Positions 51,829-61,954 of a stretch of 64,000 nt of DNA are shown piece by piece. The stretch is from Ectopseudomonas mendocina (lineage in GTDB: Bacteria > Pseudomonadota > Gammaproteobacteria > Pseudomonadales > Pseudomonadaceae): positions 157,535-221,534 of the forward strand of contig NZ_SCFY01000006.1 in the NCBI RefSeq assembly GCF_007049795.1. Direction: 5' to 3'. The notes under the pieces are model-generated. The model did not search any database. It worked only from the letters and a program-made list of their open reading frames with translations, and had not been told where the DNA came from. Position numbers and translations under genes: made by a program. Every line of letters begins with the position of its first letter. The stretch's first letter is position 1.

Positions 51829-52563
51829 TCAGTAGCGCGCCTCGATACTCTTCAGCGCACCCTCGGCTCGCAGCGAGTCCAATGCACTTTGCAACTTCTG
51901 CACCAGCTCGTCAGAGGTCTGCAGGTTGAGCGCCAGGTAGAGATCGGCAGTGTGCAGCTTCTGCACCATCTTGAGGTTCTCCACGCCTTCCTGGCGCGCG
52001 ACGAAACGCCCCGCCTGATCAGAAGTGACCCACAGATCGATCTGCCCGCGCTCCAGCTTGCGCACGTTCTCGGTATCACGCAGCGCCGTTTGCACCTCTA
52101 TGCCCTTGTCGAGCAAAAAACGAGTCTTGGCATCGCCCTTGTAGCCACCAATGCGGTAACGCCGGGCATCCTCCAGCGAGCCCAACTGGATGGTGCTGTC
52201 ACTCTTGGCGAACAGCACCCAATCGTTGCTCGCGATCGGCCCGACCCACTTGAACAGCTTTTCACGCTCAGCCGTGCGCGCCGTCGAGAACAGGCCATAG
52301 CCGGCATCATCCAGGGTCTGCTGGTAAACGCGCTGCCAGGGGAAACGCAGGATCAGTTTGCAATCGACTTCGGCTCGCTCGCAGACGGCGCGCAGGATAT
52401 CGGCACTGATACCGGTGACATTGTCATCACGTGCGAAGTTGTTGCCACCGGCAGACATGTTGAACGGCGGCAGGTTCTCAGTGAGCAGCACCAGCGACTC
52501 TGCGCGCGCAAGGCTCAGACCGCAGGTGAGGGCCAGGATGGTCACGAATCGAAGAAGGAACAT
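51829..52563 (-). CDS. Periplasmic substrate-binding protein (SBP family 3), paralogue C
   Basis: A 244-residue, more diverged member of the trio (LVLLTENLPPFNMSAGGNNF, CERAEVDCKLILRFPWQRV, LFKWVGPIASNDWVLFAK, RGQIDLWVTSDQAGRFVARQE). Signal peptide residues 1-21 end at ARA. It has an extra cysteine pair (C61, C67 region, AVCERAEVDCK), which could form a disulfide not seen in A and B. First gene of the tandem set. The following 196 bases up to hisF (52564-52759) show no gene. Confidence 0.85.
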   Translation of the reverse strand: MFLLRFVTILALTCGLSLARAESLVLLTENLPPFNMSAGGNNFARDDNVTGISADILRAVCERAEVDCKLILRFPWQRVYQQTLDDAGYGLFSTARTAEREKLFKWVGPIASNDWVLFAKSDSTIQLGSLEDARRYRIGGYKGDAKTRFLLDKGIEVQTALRDTENVRKLERGQIDLWVTSDQAGRFVARQEGVENLKMVQKLHTADLYLALNLQTSDELVQKLQSALDSLRAEGALKSIEARY

Positions 52564-52759
52564 GCAGACTCCGTGTCGAAAATGTTCAGCAAAAGATGAC
52601 CCTCCGCAATCGCGGGAGCCAAGGATTCAGGGATGTGAAGTCAATGGTAGCCAGATCGCTGGCACTTTGCCGTCGACTCGCCCGCAGCTTTGCCCGAAAG
52701 CAGCGTCATTCGGGCGATACGGGGCGCTCAGAGCCGCTTGCAGCCCGAGCGCCTAGCGA

Positions 52760-53530
52760 TCAGCGCACCACGATGCCGCGACTGGCCAGGTAGGCCTTGG
52801 CTTCCGGCACGGTGTACTCGCCGAAATGGAAGATGCTTGCGGCCAGCACGGCATCGGCCTTGCCTTCGAGGATGCCATCGGCCAGGTGCTGCAGGTTGCC
52901 GACGCCGCCGGAGGCGATCACCGGCACGCGCACGGCCTCGCTGATGGCGCGGGTCACGCCCAGGTCGTAGCCGCTCTTGACGCCATCCTGATCCATGCTG
53001 GTGAGCAGGATCTCACCGGCGCCCAGCTCTTCCATCTTGCGCGCCCACATCACGGCATCCAGGCCGGTCGGTTTGCGCCCGCCATGGGTGAAGATTTCCC
53101 AGCGGCCCGGCTCGCCCGGCGCGGAAACACGCTTGGCGTCGATGGCGACGACGATGCACTGCGAGCCAAAACGTGCAGCGGCTTCACCGACGAACTCAGG
53201 GTTGAATACGGCGGCGGTGTTGATCGACACCTTGTCGGCACCGGCATTGAGCAGGTTGCGAATGTCCTGCACGGTACGCACGCCGCCACCGACGGTGAGC
53301 GGGATGAACACCTGGCTGGCCATGCGCTCGACGGTGTGCAGGGTGGTGTCGCGGCCGTCGACGCTGGCGGTGATGTCGAGGAAGGTGATCTCGTCGGCGC
53401 CCTGCTCATCGTAGCGGCGAGCGATCTCCACCGGATCACCGGCATCGCGGATGTTCTCGAACTTGACGCCCTTGACCACGCGGCCGTTGTCCACGTCGAG
53501 GCAGGGGATAATGCGTTTAGCCAGTGCCAT
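52760..53530 (-). CDS. hisF: Imidazole glycerol phosphate synthase, cyclase subunit
   Basis: TIM-barrel subunit that joins ammonia from HisH with PRFAR to give imidazole glycerol phosphate and AICAR. The 256-residue protein shows the catalytic Asp in [15 protein letters not shown] (D11) and the second in the [15 protein letters not shown] strand (near 130), plus phosphate loops GGGVRT and ASGGVGN. GGAG seven bases upstream fixes the start. Unlike the usual tight hisA-hisF spacing, about 250 bases of repeats and a MITE-like element separate it from hisA. Confidence 0.96.
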   Translation of the reverse strand: MALAKRIIPCLDVDNGRVVKGVKFENIRDAGDPVEIARRYDEQGADEITFLDITASVDGRDTTLHTVERMASQVFIPLTVGGGVRTVQDIRNLLNAGADKVSINTAAVFNPEFVGEAAARFGSQCIVVAIDAKRVSAPGEPGRWEIFTHGGRKPTGLDAVMWARKMEELGAGEILLTSMDQDGVKSGYDLGVTRAISEAVRVPVIASGGVGNLQHLADGILEGKADAVLAASIFHFGEYTVPEAKAYLASRGIVVR

Positions 53531-53541
53531 ACGGAGCTCCC

Positions 53542-53604
53542 GTAGGGTGGGTGCAACCCACCGATAAAGATTGCGTCAATTGCGGCGGGTTTCACCCGCC
53601 CTAC
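53542..53604. repeat. GTAGGGTGGGT-family inverted repeat
   Basis: GTAGGGTGGGTGCAACCCACC at the left (first and last parts self-complementary) and GGCGGGTTTCACCCGCCCTAC at the right form an imperfect dyad of about 21-base arms. Same family as 21337 and 39389. It lies just upstream of hisF. Confidence 0.7.
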
Positions 53605-53607
53605 GGC

Positions 53608-53785
53608 TTAACAGGCCGTTGAAAAACGTAGGCGAGGCAGCCAGTGCAAACCGATGGCGGCCCCACAAAAACAGCCGAAAAAGCGCAGTTTACGTGTTGT
53701 AAATGAGCATTTTGATCGGACTCGCGCACGAGGCTGTTTTTAACGCAGCAATGGCAACGCAGGTAGTTTTTCAACAGCCTGTTAA
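53608..53785. mobile_element. MITE-like element between hisA and hisF
   Basis: A 178-bp segment bounded by 20-base terminal inverted repeats starting TTAACAGGC(C/T)GTTGAAAAAC, with one mismatch between ends. TTAA at each end may be a target duplication. The interior is AT-richer than the surroundings and has no coding frame of note. The right-end TTAA contains the TAA stop of hisA (53784-53782). I read it as a non-autonomous transposon remnant; the parent IS is not in the window. Confidence 0.75.
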
Positions 53786-54519
53786 CCCTTGAAGCTGTCG
53801 CAGAAGCTCTGCGCCTCGGCCACATCCAGGGTGCCTTCGTAGATCGCGCGGCCGGTGATGGCGCCGATGATGCCGGGCGAGCGCGCCAACAGCAGCTTCT
53901 CGATATCACCCAGGTTGTGGATGCCGCCGGAGGCGATCACCGGAATGCGGCTGGCAGCGGCCAACGCGGCGGTGGCTTCGACGTTGCAGCCCTGCATCAT
54001 GCCGTCTTTGGCGATGTCGGTATAAACGATGGCAGACACGCCATCGGCCTCGAAGCGCTTGGCCAGGTCGGTAGCCTGCACGCTGGACACTTCCGCCCAG
54101 CCGTCGGTGGCGACGAAACCGTCCTTGGCGTCCAGGCCGACGATGACCTTGCCGGGGAAGGCCTTGCACGCCTCGGTGACGAACTCCGGCTCCTTCACCG
54201 CCTTGGTGCCAATGATCACGTAGCTGACGCCTGCGCGAACGTAGTGCTCGATGGTTTCCAGGGTGCGGATGCCGCCGCCGATCTGGATCGGCAGGGTCGG
54301 GTAGCGCTTGGCGATGGCGGTGACCACTTCGCCGTTGACCGGCTGCCCTTCGAAGGCGCCGTTCAGGTCGACCAGATGCAGACGACGGCAGCCACCCTCG
54401 ACCCATTTGGCAGCCATGCTCACCGGGTCATCGGAAAACACCGTGGAGTCTTCCATACGGCCCTGGCGCAGACGCACGCAAGCGCCGTCCTTCAGATCGA
54501 TAGCGGGGATAATCAGCAT
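53782..54519 (-). CDS. hisA: Phosphoribosylformimino-AICAR-phosphate isomerase (ProFAR isomerase)
   Basis: TIM-barrel isomerase of 245 residues acting before HisHF. Signatures: [17 protein letters not shown] with catalytic Asp8, [20 protein letters not shown], and the second catalytic Asp in [13 protein letters not shown], followed by IASGGIHN. The stop codon lies in the inverted-repeat end of the adjacent MITE-like element, yet the protein has normal length, so the insertion spared it. AGG lies upstream of ATG 54519. Confidence 0.96.
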   Translation of the reverse strand: MLIIPAIDLKDGACVRLRQGRMEDSTVFSDDPVSMAAKWVEGGCRRLHLVDLNGAFEGQPVNGEVVTAIAKRYPTLPIQIGGGIRTLETIEHYVRAGVSYVIIGTKAVKEPEFVTEACKAFPGKVIVGLDAKDGFVATDGWAEVSSVQATDLAKRFEADGVSAIVYTDIAKDGMMQGCNVEATAALAAASRIPVIASGGIHNLGDIEKLLLARSPGIIGAITGRAIYEGTLDVAEAQSFCDSFKG

Positions 54520-54556
54520 CGGTTGAACCTGCTCAAGTTTGAATTCGGTAAGGCGC

Positions 54557-54811
54557 TCAGCTCTTCTCGAGCGCCCAGAGGTCGCTCTCGATGCTTTCGA
54601 ACCTGTCTTTCAGGTGCGCCTGCACATCGAGAATCGCCTTGTTGTAATAGTGCGGCGCCAGCTCGCGGGTGATCTGGTCGAGGACTTCCTGCACTTCGAA
54701 GGTGCCCAGCTGCAGCTCGAAACGCTCATCGAGAAAGCGTTGCAGCATCAGCAGCGCGGTCTGCTCCTGGGCAGGCTCGAGCGCGAGACTGGGGACCTTG
54801 CTGCGGGCCAT
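54557..54811 (-). CDS. DUF2164 domain protein inside the his operon
   Basis: An 84-residue acidic helical protein ([20 protein letters not shown] followed by [14 protein letters not shown]) of the DUF2164 family. Its ATG shares bases with the hisH stop (54811-54813 TAA), so it is translationally coupled to hisH. This small gene lies between hisH and hisA in Pseudomonas. No role in histidine synthesis is known. A longer frame reading back into hisH is a shadow. Confidence 0.82.
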   Translation of the reverse strand: MARSKVPSLALEPAQEQTALLMLQRFLDERFELQLGTFEVQEVLDQITRELAPHYYNKAILDVQAHLKDRFESIESDLWALEKS

Positions 54812-55449
54812 TACCAGCGCCCATCCCAGGCGGCGAAGTTCTGCAGCAGCTGCAGGCCATGGGTATGGCTCTTCTCCGGGTGGAACTGCACGGCGAAGCG
54901 CGAGCCCTCGGCCAGTGCGGCGGCGAAGTCCTTGCCGTAGTGGCCGCGACCGACCACCTGTTGCGGCTTGCCGGCCTCGATGTAGTAGCTGTGCACGAAG
55001 TAGAAGCGCGCATTGTCCGGGATGTCGTGCCACAGCGGGTGTTTGACCGCCTGCGCCACTTCGTTCCAGCCCATGTGCGGCACCTTCAGACGCTCGCCAT
55101 CCTCGGTCAGGTCCTTGCCGAAGAAGCGTACCTGGCCGGGGAACAGGCCGATGCAATCGACGCCGTCGTTCTCCTCGCTGTGCTCGAGCAGCGCCTGCAT
55201 GCCGACGCAGATACCGAGGAACGGACGGTCGGCGCTGACCTCGCGCACCAACTCGTCGAAGCCCAGGCGCTTGATCTCGGCCATGCAGTCGCGGATCGCA
55301 CCGACACCGGGGAACACCACGCGGTCGGCCTCGCGAATCACCTTGGCGTCCGAGGTCACCAGCACGCGGCCGGCGCCAACGTGCTCCAGCGCCTTGGCCA
55401 CCGAGTGCAGGTTGCCCATGCCATAGTCGATTACGGCTACCGTCTGCAT
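54811..55449 (-). CDS. hisH: Imidazole glycerol phosphate synthase, glutaminase subunit
   Basis: Class I glutamine amidotransferase of 212 residues that feeds ammonia to HisF. The nucleophile is Cys in [11 protein letters not shown] (near 84); the His and Glu are in AVQFHPEKS near 190. Its start codon follows the hisB stop with no gap (TAA then ATG), and its end overlaps the DUF2164 gene, so the operon reads hisB-hisH-DUF2164-hisA-(MITE)-hisF. Confidence 0.96.
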   Translation of the reverse strand: MQTVAVIDYGMGNLHSVAKALEHVGAGRVLVTSDAKVIREADRVVFPGVGAIRDCMAEIKRLGFDELVREVSADRPFLGICVGMQALLEHSEENDGVDCIGLFPGQVRFFGKDLTEDGERLKVPHMGWNEVAQAVKHPLWHDIPDNARFYFVHSYYIEAGKPQQVVGRGHYGKDFAAALAEGSRFAVQFHPEKSHTHGLQLLQNFAAWDGRW

Positions 55450-56043
55450 TTACAGACAGCCCTTGGTCGACGGCATCTGCCCGGCCATGCGCGGGTCCAG
55501 TTCCACGGCCATGCGCAGCGCGCGGCCGAAGGCCTTGAACACGGTCTCGATCTGGTGGTGGGTGTTGTGCCCACGCAGGTTGTCGATGTGCAGGCTGACC
55601 AGCGCGTGGTTGACGAAGCCCTGGAAGAACTCCTGGAACAGATCGACATCGAAGTTACCAACCACCGCGCGGGTGAACGGCACGTGCATCTGCAGGCCCG
55701 GGCGACCAGAGAAGTCGATCACCACGCGCGACAGCGCTTCGTCCAGCGGCACATAGGAATGGCCGTAACGAGTCATGCCCTTCTTGTCGCCAATGGCCTT
55801 GGTGAAGGCCTGGCCGAGGGTAATGCCGACGTCCTCGACGGTGTGGTGGTCGTCGATATGCAGATCGCCCTTGCACTCGATATCGAGGTCGATCAGACCA
55901 TGACGGGCGATCTGGTCGAGCATGTGCTCGAGAAAGGGCACACCAATATCGAAACGCGCCTTACCGGTGCCATCCAGGTTGATCGAGACCTTGACCTGGG
56001 TCTCCAGGGTGTTGCGCTCGACGAATGCCGTACGTTCGGCCAT
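55450..56043 (-). CDS. hisB: Imidazoleglycerol-phosphate dehydratase (monofunctional)
   Basis: Manganese enzyme of 197 residues that dehydrates imidazole glycerol phosphate to imidazole acetol phosphate. Metal ligands are in [24 protein letters not shown] and [14 protein letters not shown]. It lacks the N-terminal HAD phosphatase domain of the enteric bifunctional HisB, so histidinol-phosphate phosphatase must come from elsewhere. ATG 56043 with GGAG at seven bases is preferred over the longer frame. First gene of the his cluster here. Confidence 0.95.
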   Translation of the reverse strand: MAERTAFVERNTLETQVKVSINLDGTGKARFDIGVPFLEHMLDQIARHGLIDLDIECKGDLHIDDHHTVEDVGITLGQAFTKAIGDKKGMTRYGHSYVPLDEALSRVVIDFSGRPGLQMHVPFTRAVVGNFDVDLFQEFFQGFVNHALVSLHIDNLRGHNTHHQIETVFKAFGRALRMAVELDPRMAGQMPSTKGCL

Positions 56044-56135
56044 CACCAGCTCCACGAATTACTAACGGAAAAAGGCCAGCATTATAGGCGTGCCGGGGCA
56101 GCAACGGCTACCGGCGATGGTCGGACGGGCAGAAA

Positions 56136-56176
56136 CGAAAAAGCCCGCGCAGGCGCGAGGCCTGAGCGGGCTTTTC
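56136..56176 (-). terminator. Terminator after the MFS transporter gene
   Basis: AAAAGCCCGC and GCGGGCTTTTT pair across a GC-rich loop containing an inner CGCGAGGC dyad, 14 bases beyond the MFS stop on the minus strand. It separates that gene from the his operon. Confidence 0.85.
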
Positions 56177-56189
56177 CACAAGCACGGCG

Positions 56190-57848
56190 TTACTGGAACA
56201 GCACGACGGTCTTCTGCAGGGTGATCCACACACCCCAGGCCAGCGGAATACCCACCACCAGCCAGGCGGCAACTGCCACCGGCTTGCTCGACGGATCAGC
56301 CGACCACTCCAGCTCGCTCGCTGCCGGCGCCGACTTCTCACCATGGGCGCGCTCGGCGGCCAGCTCGGCCTCGGTCATGAAGTACTTAGGCGCCACCGGA
56401 CGCACCAGGGCGTTGCAGATGAAGCCCAGCACCAGCAGACCGGCAAGGATGTACAGGGTGATGTCGTAGGCCGCAGCCTTCTCCACACCGATGCTCAGCT
56501 GGTACTCGCGCAGGTAGTTGACCAGCACCGGGCCGAGCACACCAGCCACCGCCCAGGCAGTCAGCAGGCGACCGTGGATCGCGCCGACCATCTGCGTGCC
56601 GAACAGGTCGGCCAGGTAGGCCGGCACGGTGGCGAAGCCACCGCCGTACATCGACAGGATGATGCAGAACGCCAGCACGAACAGCGCCAGGCTGCCCAGT
56701 TGGCCAAGCATCGGCACCGAGGCGTAGAGCGCGAAGCCCAGACCGAAGAACACGAAGTAGGTGCCCTTGCGCCCGATGAAGTCCGAGCAAGAGGCCCAGA
56801 AGAAGCGGCCACCGATGTTGAACAGGCTGAGCAGACCGGTGAAGCCGGCAGCGATGGCGGCGATCTCAGCCAATTGCGCGGCGCTGAGTTGGTTGAAAGC
56901 CAGGTCGACGCCGATCAGCTTGCCGGCGAACACCTCCTGCAGCAGCGGCGAAGCCATGCCGATGATGCCGATACCGGCCGACACGTTCAGGCACAGTACG
57001 GCCCAGACCAGCCAGAACTGCGGGGTTTTCCACGCGGTATTAACGTGCACGTGACCCTTGGTGATCATCGCGTTGTTGGCCTTGGCTGCCGGCGCGGTCC
57101 AGCCCGCCGGTTTCCAGCCGGTCGGCGGCACACGGTAGGACAGCGCGCCGCCCATCATGAAGATGAAGTAGATCACCGCCATGACCACGAAGCTCTGCCA
57201 CACACCGACACCTTCAGGCGAAGCGAAGTGGTTCATCAGCATCGCTGCCAGCGGCGCACCGACCATCGCACCGCCACCGAAACCCATGATCGCCATACCG
57301 GTGGCCATGCCACGCTTGTCCGGGAACCATTTGATCAGGGTCGAGACCGGCGAGATGTAGCCCAGGCCGAGACCGATGCCACCGATTACCCCCGAGCCCA
57401 GCCATAGCAGCCAGATCTGATGGCTATAGATACCCAGCGCGGAAATCAGCAGACCGCCGCACCAGCACAGCGCAGAAACCACGCCAGCCTTGCGCGGGCC
57501 AGCATGTTCCAGCCAGCCACCCCAGATGGCAGCCGAGCAGCCGAGGAAAACGAAGAACAGGGTATAGATCCAGCCGAGCATGGAGATCTGCCAGTCGCAG
57601 TTGCTGGCGAAAATCTGCTCGAAGAAGCCCATTTCCGGGGCACAGGCCGTGGCAGCGGTGATACCGACCGCCTTCGACAGCGGCAACCAGAATACCGAGA
57701 AGCCGTAGGCCATGCCGATACACAGGTGAATGGCGAGAGCGGCTGGCGGAACCAACCAACGGTTGAAACCGGGGCGCGCGATGATGCGCTCCTTGGACAG
57801 AAATGCAGGCTTCGCCACATCGCCGTCCAATACAAAGGCGTCAGTCAT
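56190..57848 (-). CDS. OFA-type major facilitator superfamily transporter
   Basis: A 552-residue inner-membrane transporter with about 12 helices, related to oxalate/formate antiporters (OFA). The N-half has PPAALAIHLCIGMAYGFSVF, the loop FLGCSAAIWGGWLEHAGPRK, and GIGLGLGYISPVSTLIKWFPD (from about residue 160) typical of OFA members. A central cytoplasmic loop is followed by the second half with GGRFFWASCSDFIGRKG. The extra loop of about 40 residues after helix 3 (ACAPEMGFFEQIFASNCDW) with paired cysteines is typical of the long Pseudomonas form. Substrate unknown; a monocarboxylate or dicarboxylate is likely. ATG 57848 follows GAGACC. Confidence 0.86.
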   Translation of the reverse strand: MTDAFVLDGDVAKPAFLSKERIIARPGFNRWLVPPAALAIHLCIGMAYGFSVFWLPLSKAVGITAATACAPEMGFFEQIFASNCDWQISMLGWIYTLFFVFLGCSAAIWGGWLEHAGPRKAGVVSALCWCGGLLISALGIYSHQIWLLWLGSGVIGGIGLGLGYISPVSTLIKWFPDKRGMATGMAIMGFGGGAMVGAPLAAMLMNHFASPEGVGVWQSFVVMAVIYFIFMMGGALSYRVPPTGWKPAGWTAPAAKANNAMITKGHVHVNTAWKTPQFWLVWAVLCLNVSAGIGIIGMASPLLQEVFAGKLIGVDLAFNQLSAAQLAEIAAIAAGFTGLLSLFNIGGRFFWASCSDFIGRKGTYFVFFGLGFALYASVPMLGQLGSLALFVLAFCIILSMYGGGFATVPAYLADLFGTQMVGAIHGRLLTAWAVAGVLGPVLVNYLREYQLSIGVEKAAAYDITLYILAGLLVLGFICNALVRPVAPKYFMTEAELAAERAHGEKSAPAASELEWSADPSSKPVAVAAWLVVGIPLAWGVWITLQKTVVLFQ

Positions 57849-58221
57849 AGAGAGGTCTCTTCTTATGGTTACGAGCAAGCAAGGGCAATCGCATCAACTC
57901 GCCGAAGCAAAAGCTTGCGGAGAGTAGCACCAGGGCGCGACAAATCGCCGCGCAAGAAGTCAATTTTTATCAATTCATGCAGATTTCTTGTTTTTTTCGC
58001 AAAAACCCAAAAGGCCTCGTCTATTGCGTGATAGATGCTGTCGATACACCCCGCCTGCTGCACGCCGCAGCGCCGGGGAACCGCTCGAACCTATTCCGAT
58101 CCAAGCTCGAGCCGATCCCCGCTCACCACCTCAAGCAGGCGCCTGGACATGACGGCATGACGCTATAATCGGCAGTCGTCTGCACACCGCCATTCCAGCT
58201 CTCGAAACCAAGGACCCGTCC
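57849..58221. other. Divergent intergenic region between the MFS gene and asmA
   Basis: A 373-base gap without a gene. The part 57955-58015 is notably AT-rich (TTTTTATC, TTGTTTTTTTCGC, AAAAACCC) against the GC-rich background, consistent with an upstream activating or UP-like element for the MFS gene. A perfect TATAAT at 58164-58169 lies 52 bases before the asmA ATG and is its likely -10; no good -35 is seen. ORFs here are short and unconvincing. Confidence 0.5.
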
Positions 58222-60447
58222 ATGAAAGCGCTAGGCAAGATCCTGGGCCTTTTCTTTCTCGGCTTGCTGCTGATCGTAGTGGCGTTGCTGTTCGCCCTGA
58301 CTCATCTGTTCGACCCCAACGACTACAAGGACGAGATCCGCCAGATCGCTCACGACAAGGCCAACCTCGATCTGCAGCTCAGAGGCGACATCGGCTGGAG
58401 CCTGTTCCCCTGGCTGGGCCTGGAACTGACCGACGCCACCCTGGCCAGCGCCGACACCCCGGACAAGCCCTTCGCCGACCTGCGCATGATCGGCCTGTCA
58501 GTGCGCGTGATGCCGCTGCTGCGCAAGGAAGTGCAGATGAGCGACATTCGCGTCGACGGCCTCAATCTCAATCTGCAGCGTGACGACAAAGGCCATGGCA
58601 ACTGGGAAGGCGTCGGTCGCCCCGCTCAGGCCAGCGCGCCACAGCAAACACCCAGCGAGCCGGCGCCGAGCGAAGAAACGCCGCCGAGCCAGCCGAGTGA
58701 CAAACCGGCCGGCCAGCCGGTCAAGCTGGATATCGACAGCCTGACCCTGAGCAACTCGCGTATCGACTACAGCGATGCCCAAAAGGGCCAGCAATTCACC
58801 GTCGAGAATATCGAGCTGAAAACCGGCGCCATCCGCGAAGGCGCCAGCATCCCGGTCAAGCTCAGCGCCTTCTTCGGCACCAACCAGCCAGTACTGCGCG
58901 CACGCAGCGAGGTTGAAGGTCAACTGCGCTTTGATCGCGCGCTCAAGCGCTACCAGTTCGAAGACCTCAAACTGGCTGGCGAAGCCTCGGGGGAACCGCT
59001 CAAAGGCAAGACCCTCAACTTCTCCGCCCAAGGCCAGTTGCTGCTCGACCAGGCAGCCAATATCGCCGAATGGAACGGGCTGAAGCTATCGGCCAACCAA
59101 TTGCGCGCCCTCGGCGAAATCAAGGCACGCGAGCTGGACAAGGGCGCCAAGATCTCCGGCGGCCTGTCTATTGCCTCGCTCAACCTGCGCGAATTCCTCG
59201 AAGGTGTCGGCGTCGAATTGCCGGCCATGCAGGCTGGCGACGCTCTCAACCAGTTCGAGCTGGTCAGCCGCCTGAACGGTTCGAGCAAGGGCATGATGTT
59301 CGAAGAGCTCAACCTCAAGCTCGACGGCAGCACCTTCACCGGCAAACTCGGCGTGAGCGACTTCGCCAAGCAGGCTCTGCGCGCCGATCTCAAAGGCGAC
59401 AAGCTTGATCTGAACCGCTACCTGCCACCCAAAACCCAGGACAGCGCCGCTGCTGCACGCAAGGCCGAGGTCAAGGACAGCATCGCCGGCGCCGGCAAGG
59501 ATGGCTCTACCCCACTGCCCAACAAACCCACCCAGCAGGCCTGGAGCGACGAGAAAGTGCTGCCGGTGGATCAGTTGCGCAAGCTCGATCTGCAACTGGC
59601 GCTCAGCCTCGCCCAGCTCACCTACGACAAGCATCAGCTCAGCGACGTCAATCTCAAGGCCAATGGCCGCGGCGGACTGATCACGGTGGAAGAGGCGCGC
59701 GGCAAACTGCAAGGTGGCAGCTTCGTCGGCAACGGCCGTATCGACGTGCGCCAGGCCGAGCCAATGCTCAGCCTGGAACAACGCCTCAGCCGCATGCCGC
59801 TGGAGCCATTGCTGAAGAAGGATGATCAACCCTCGCCGATCAAAGGCCAGCTCGATCTGGACGCCAAGTTCAACACGCGCGGCAACAGCCAGAAGGCCTG
59901 GATCGAAGCGCTCAATGGCAACGCCAGCTTCGTCCTCAATGATGGCGTGCTGGTCGACGCCAACCTCGAGCAGCAGTTGTGCCGCGGCATCGCCACCCTC
60001 AATCGCAAGAGCTTGAGCAACCCGCCAACCGGCAAGGACACGCCCTTCCGCGAACTCAAGGGCAGCCTCAGCGTGCGCGATGGCGTCGCCCACAACCCGG
60101 ACCTCAAGGCCCAGGTGCCGGGCCTGGCAGTCAGCGGCAACGGCGATCTCGACCTGCGCGTGCTCGGCCTCGACTATAAGGTCGGCATCGCCCTGGAAGG
60201 TGACCAGCGCGAAATGCCTGACCCAGCCTGCCAGGTTAACGAGCGCTACGTCGGCATCGAATGGCCGCTGCGCTGCCGCGGCCCGCTGGAGCTCGGCGCC
60301 AAGGCCTGCCGCCTGGATCAGGACGGCCTCGGCAAGATCGCCGCACGCCTGGCCGGCAACAAGCTGACCGAGAAGCTGGAAGAGAAACTCGGCGACAAGG
60401 TCAGTCCGGATCTGAAAGACGCACTCAAGGGCCTGTTCAACCGATGA
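58222..60447 (+). CDS. asmA: AsmA family inner-membrane protein
   Basis: A 741-residue AsmA-like protein: one N-terminal membrane helix (about 9-29), then a large periplasmic beta-rich region. The N-terminal AsmA domain has [15 protein letters not shown] and [23 protein letters not shown] Pro/Ser/Glu-rich linker lies at about 135-170 ([19 protein letters not shown]). The C-terminal AsmA block has [25 protein letters not shown]. Relatives of the AsmA/TamB group are proposed to move phospholipids between membranes. The gene overlaps mutY by ATGA; the asmA-mutY-yggX order is conserved in Pseudomonas. Confidence 0.92.
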   Translation: MKALGKILGLFFLGLLLIVVALLFALTHLFDPNDYKDEIRQIAHDKANLDLQLRGDIGWSLFPWLGLELTDATLASADTPDKPFADLRMIGLSVRVMPLLRKEVQMSDIRVDGLNLNLQRDDKGHGNWEGVGRPAQASAPQQTPSEPAPSEETPPSQPSDKPAGQPVKLDIDSLTLSNSRIDYSDAQKGQQFTVENIELKTGAIREGASIPVKLSAFFGTNQPVLRARSEVEGQLRFDRALKRYQFEDLKLAGEASGEPLKGKTLNFSAQGQLLLDQAANIAEWNGLKLSANQLRALGEIKARELDKGAKISGGLSIASLNLREFLEGVGVELPAMQAGDALNQFELVSRLNGSSKGMMFEELNLKLDGSTFTGKLGVSDFAKQALRADLKGDKLDLNRYLPPKTQDSAAAARKAEVKDSIAGAGKDGSTPLPNKPTQQAWSDEKVLPVDQLRKLDLQLALSLAQLTYDKHQLSDVNLKANGRGGLITVEEARGKLQGGSFVGNGRIDVRQAEPMLSLEQRLSRMPLEPLLKKDDQPSPIKGQLDLDAKFNTRGNSQKAWIEALNGNASFVLNDGVLVDANLEQQLCRGIATLNRKSLSNPPTGKDTPFRELKGSLSVRDGVAHNPDLKAQVPGLAVSGNGDLDLRVLGLDYKVGIALEGDQREMPDPACQVNERYVGIEWPLRCRGPLELGAKACRLDQDGLGKIAARLAGNKLTEKLEEKLGDKVSPDLKDALKGLFNR

Positions 60448-61511
60448 GCCCCGAGCAGTTCAACGGCGCCGTGCTGGCCTGGTACGACCAGCACGGGCGC
60501 AAGGATCTGCCCTGGCAGCAGAACATCACGCCGTATCGCGTCTGGGTGTCGGAGATCATGCTGCAGCAGACCCAGGTCAGCACCGTGCTCGGCTACTTCG
60601 ATCGCTTCATGGCCGCTTTGCCGACCGTGAAAGACCTGGCCGAAGCGCCGGAAGACGAAGTGCTGCACCTGTGGACGGGCCTGGGTTACTACACCCGCGC
60701 GCGCAACCTGCAGAAGACCGCGCAGATCGTCATGCGCGAGCACGGTGGCGAGTTCCCGCGCAGCGTCGAGGCGCTCAGCGAACTGCCCGGTATCGGCCGC
60801 TCCACCGCCGGCGCCATCGCCAGCCTGAGCATGGGCGTACGCGCGCCGATCCTCGACGGCAACGTCAAGCGCGTACTGGCGCGCTACGTCGCGCAAGAAG
60901 GCTACCCAGGCGAGCCGAAAGTAGCCAAACAGCTGTGGGACGTGGCCGAACGCCTTACCCCACACGAGCGGGTCAACCACTACACCCAGGCGATGATGGA
61001 TCTCGGCGCCACCCTCTGCACCCGCAGCAAACCTACCTGCCTGCTGTGCCCGGTGCGCAGCGGCTGTCAGGCCCATCTGCTCGGCCTGGAAATCCGCTAC
61101 CCGATGTCCAAGCCGCACAAGACACTGCCACAGAAACGCACCCTGATGCCGCTGCTGGTCAACGCTGCGGGTGACATACTGCTGTATCGCCGTCCCTCCA
61201 CCGGGCTGTGGGGCGGACTCTGGAGCCTACCGGAGCTGGATGACCTGTCTCAGCTCGACGAGCTCGGCCAGCAGCAACAGCTCGCACTCGGCGAACGCCG
61301 CGAACTGGAAGGCCTGACCCACACTTTCAGCCACTTCCAACTGGCCATCGAAGCCTGGCTGGTCGAGGCAACCGAACAGCCGGGCCGCGTGGCCGAGGCC
61401 GACTGGCTCTGGTATAACCTCGCCACCCCGCCGCGCCTGGGCCTCGCTGCCCCGGTGAAGAAGCTGCTGAAACGCGCGGCGCAAGCCATTACCGCTGGAG
61501 AACCGACATGA
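60444..61511 (+). CDS. mutY: A/G-specific adenine glycosylase
   Basis: Removes adenine mispaired with 8-oxoguanine. The 355-residue protein keeps E. coli numbering: E37 ([11 protein letters not shown]), D138 ([11 protein letters not shown]), helix-hairpin-helix [14 protein letters not shown], and the [4Fe-4S] ligands C192, C199, C202 and C208. The C-terminal Nudix-like domain (about 225-345) recognises 8-oxoG and retains [11 protein letters not shown] and the FSHF motif. Starts within the asmA stop and ends overlapping the yggX start, so all three are co-translated. Confidence 0.96.
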   Translation: MSPEQFNGAVLAWYDQHGRKDLPWQQNITPYRVWVSEIMLQQTQVSTVLGYFDRFMAALPTVKDLAEAPEDEVLHLWTGLGYYTRARNLQKTAQIVMREHGGEFPRSVEALSELPGIGRSTAGAIASLSMGVRAPILDGNVKRVLARYVAQEGYPGEPKVAKQLWDVAERLTPHERVNHYTQAMMDLGATLCTRSKPTCLLCPVRSGCQAHLLGLEIRYPMSKPHKTLPQKRTLMPLLVNAAGDILLYRRPSTGLWGGLWSLPELDDLSQLDELGQQQQLALGERRELEGLTHTFSHFQLAIEAWLVEATEQPGRVAEADWLWYNLATPPRLGLAAPVKKLLKRAAQAITAGEPT

Positions 61512-61780
61512 CCCGCACCGTACAGTGCCGCAAATACAAACAGGAACTGCCCGGCCTGGATCGCGCGCCCTACCCTGGCCCCAAAGGCGAAGACATCTTC
61601 ACCAACGTTTCCAAGCAAGCTTGGGACGAGTGGCAGAAGCACCAGACCATGCTGATCAACGAGCGTCGCCTGAACATGATGAACGCCGAGGACCGCAAGT
61701 TCCTCCAGGCCGAGATGGACAAGTTCCTCTCCGGCGAGGAATACGCCCAGGCCGAAGGCTACGTACCGCCGAGCGAGTGA
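61508..61780 (+). CDS. yggX: Probable Fe(2+)-trafficking protein / oxidative damage protection protein
   Basis: A 90-residue YggX protein, which protects Fe-S clusters (including that of MutY) from oxidation. It begins [18 protein letters not shown] with the single conserved Cys7, and contains [20 protein letters not shown] starting near residue 28. ATG overlaps the mutY stop. Pairing with mutY is common in gammaproteobacteria. Confidence 0.96.
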   Translation: MTRTVQCRKYKQELPGLDRAPYPGPKGEDIFTNVSKQAWDEWQKHQTMLINERRLNMMNAEDRKFLQAEMDKFLSGEEYAQAEGYVPPSE

Positions 61781-61913
61781 CAGCAACTGTGGGAGGGGCT
61801 TTAGCCGCGACAACCGCCGCATATCCATGCGCGCAGCCCCGGCTCACCCTCCCCGTTTTCTCCGCTCACGAACCTAACCGCCCGAAATAATTAAATATTT
61901 TTCAAACCTGCGC

Positions 61914-61942
61914 TTGACACTGATCCTTCAAATCCGTCTAAT
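61914..61942 (+). promoter_or_regulatory. Sigma-70 promoter of tRNA-Phe
   Basis: TTGACA (61914-61919), 17 bases, TCTAAT (61937-61942), then a GCGCCCC discriminator typical of stringently controlled stable-RNA promoters, 12 bases before the tRNA. Confidence 0.88.
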
Positions 61943-61954
61943 AGCGCCCCGTTG

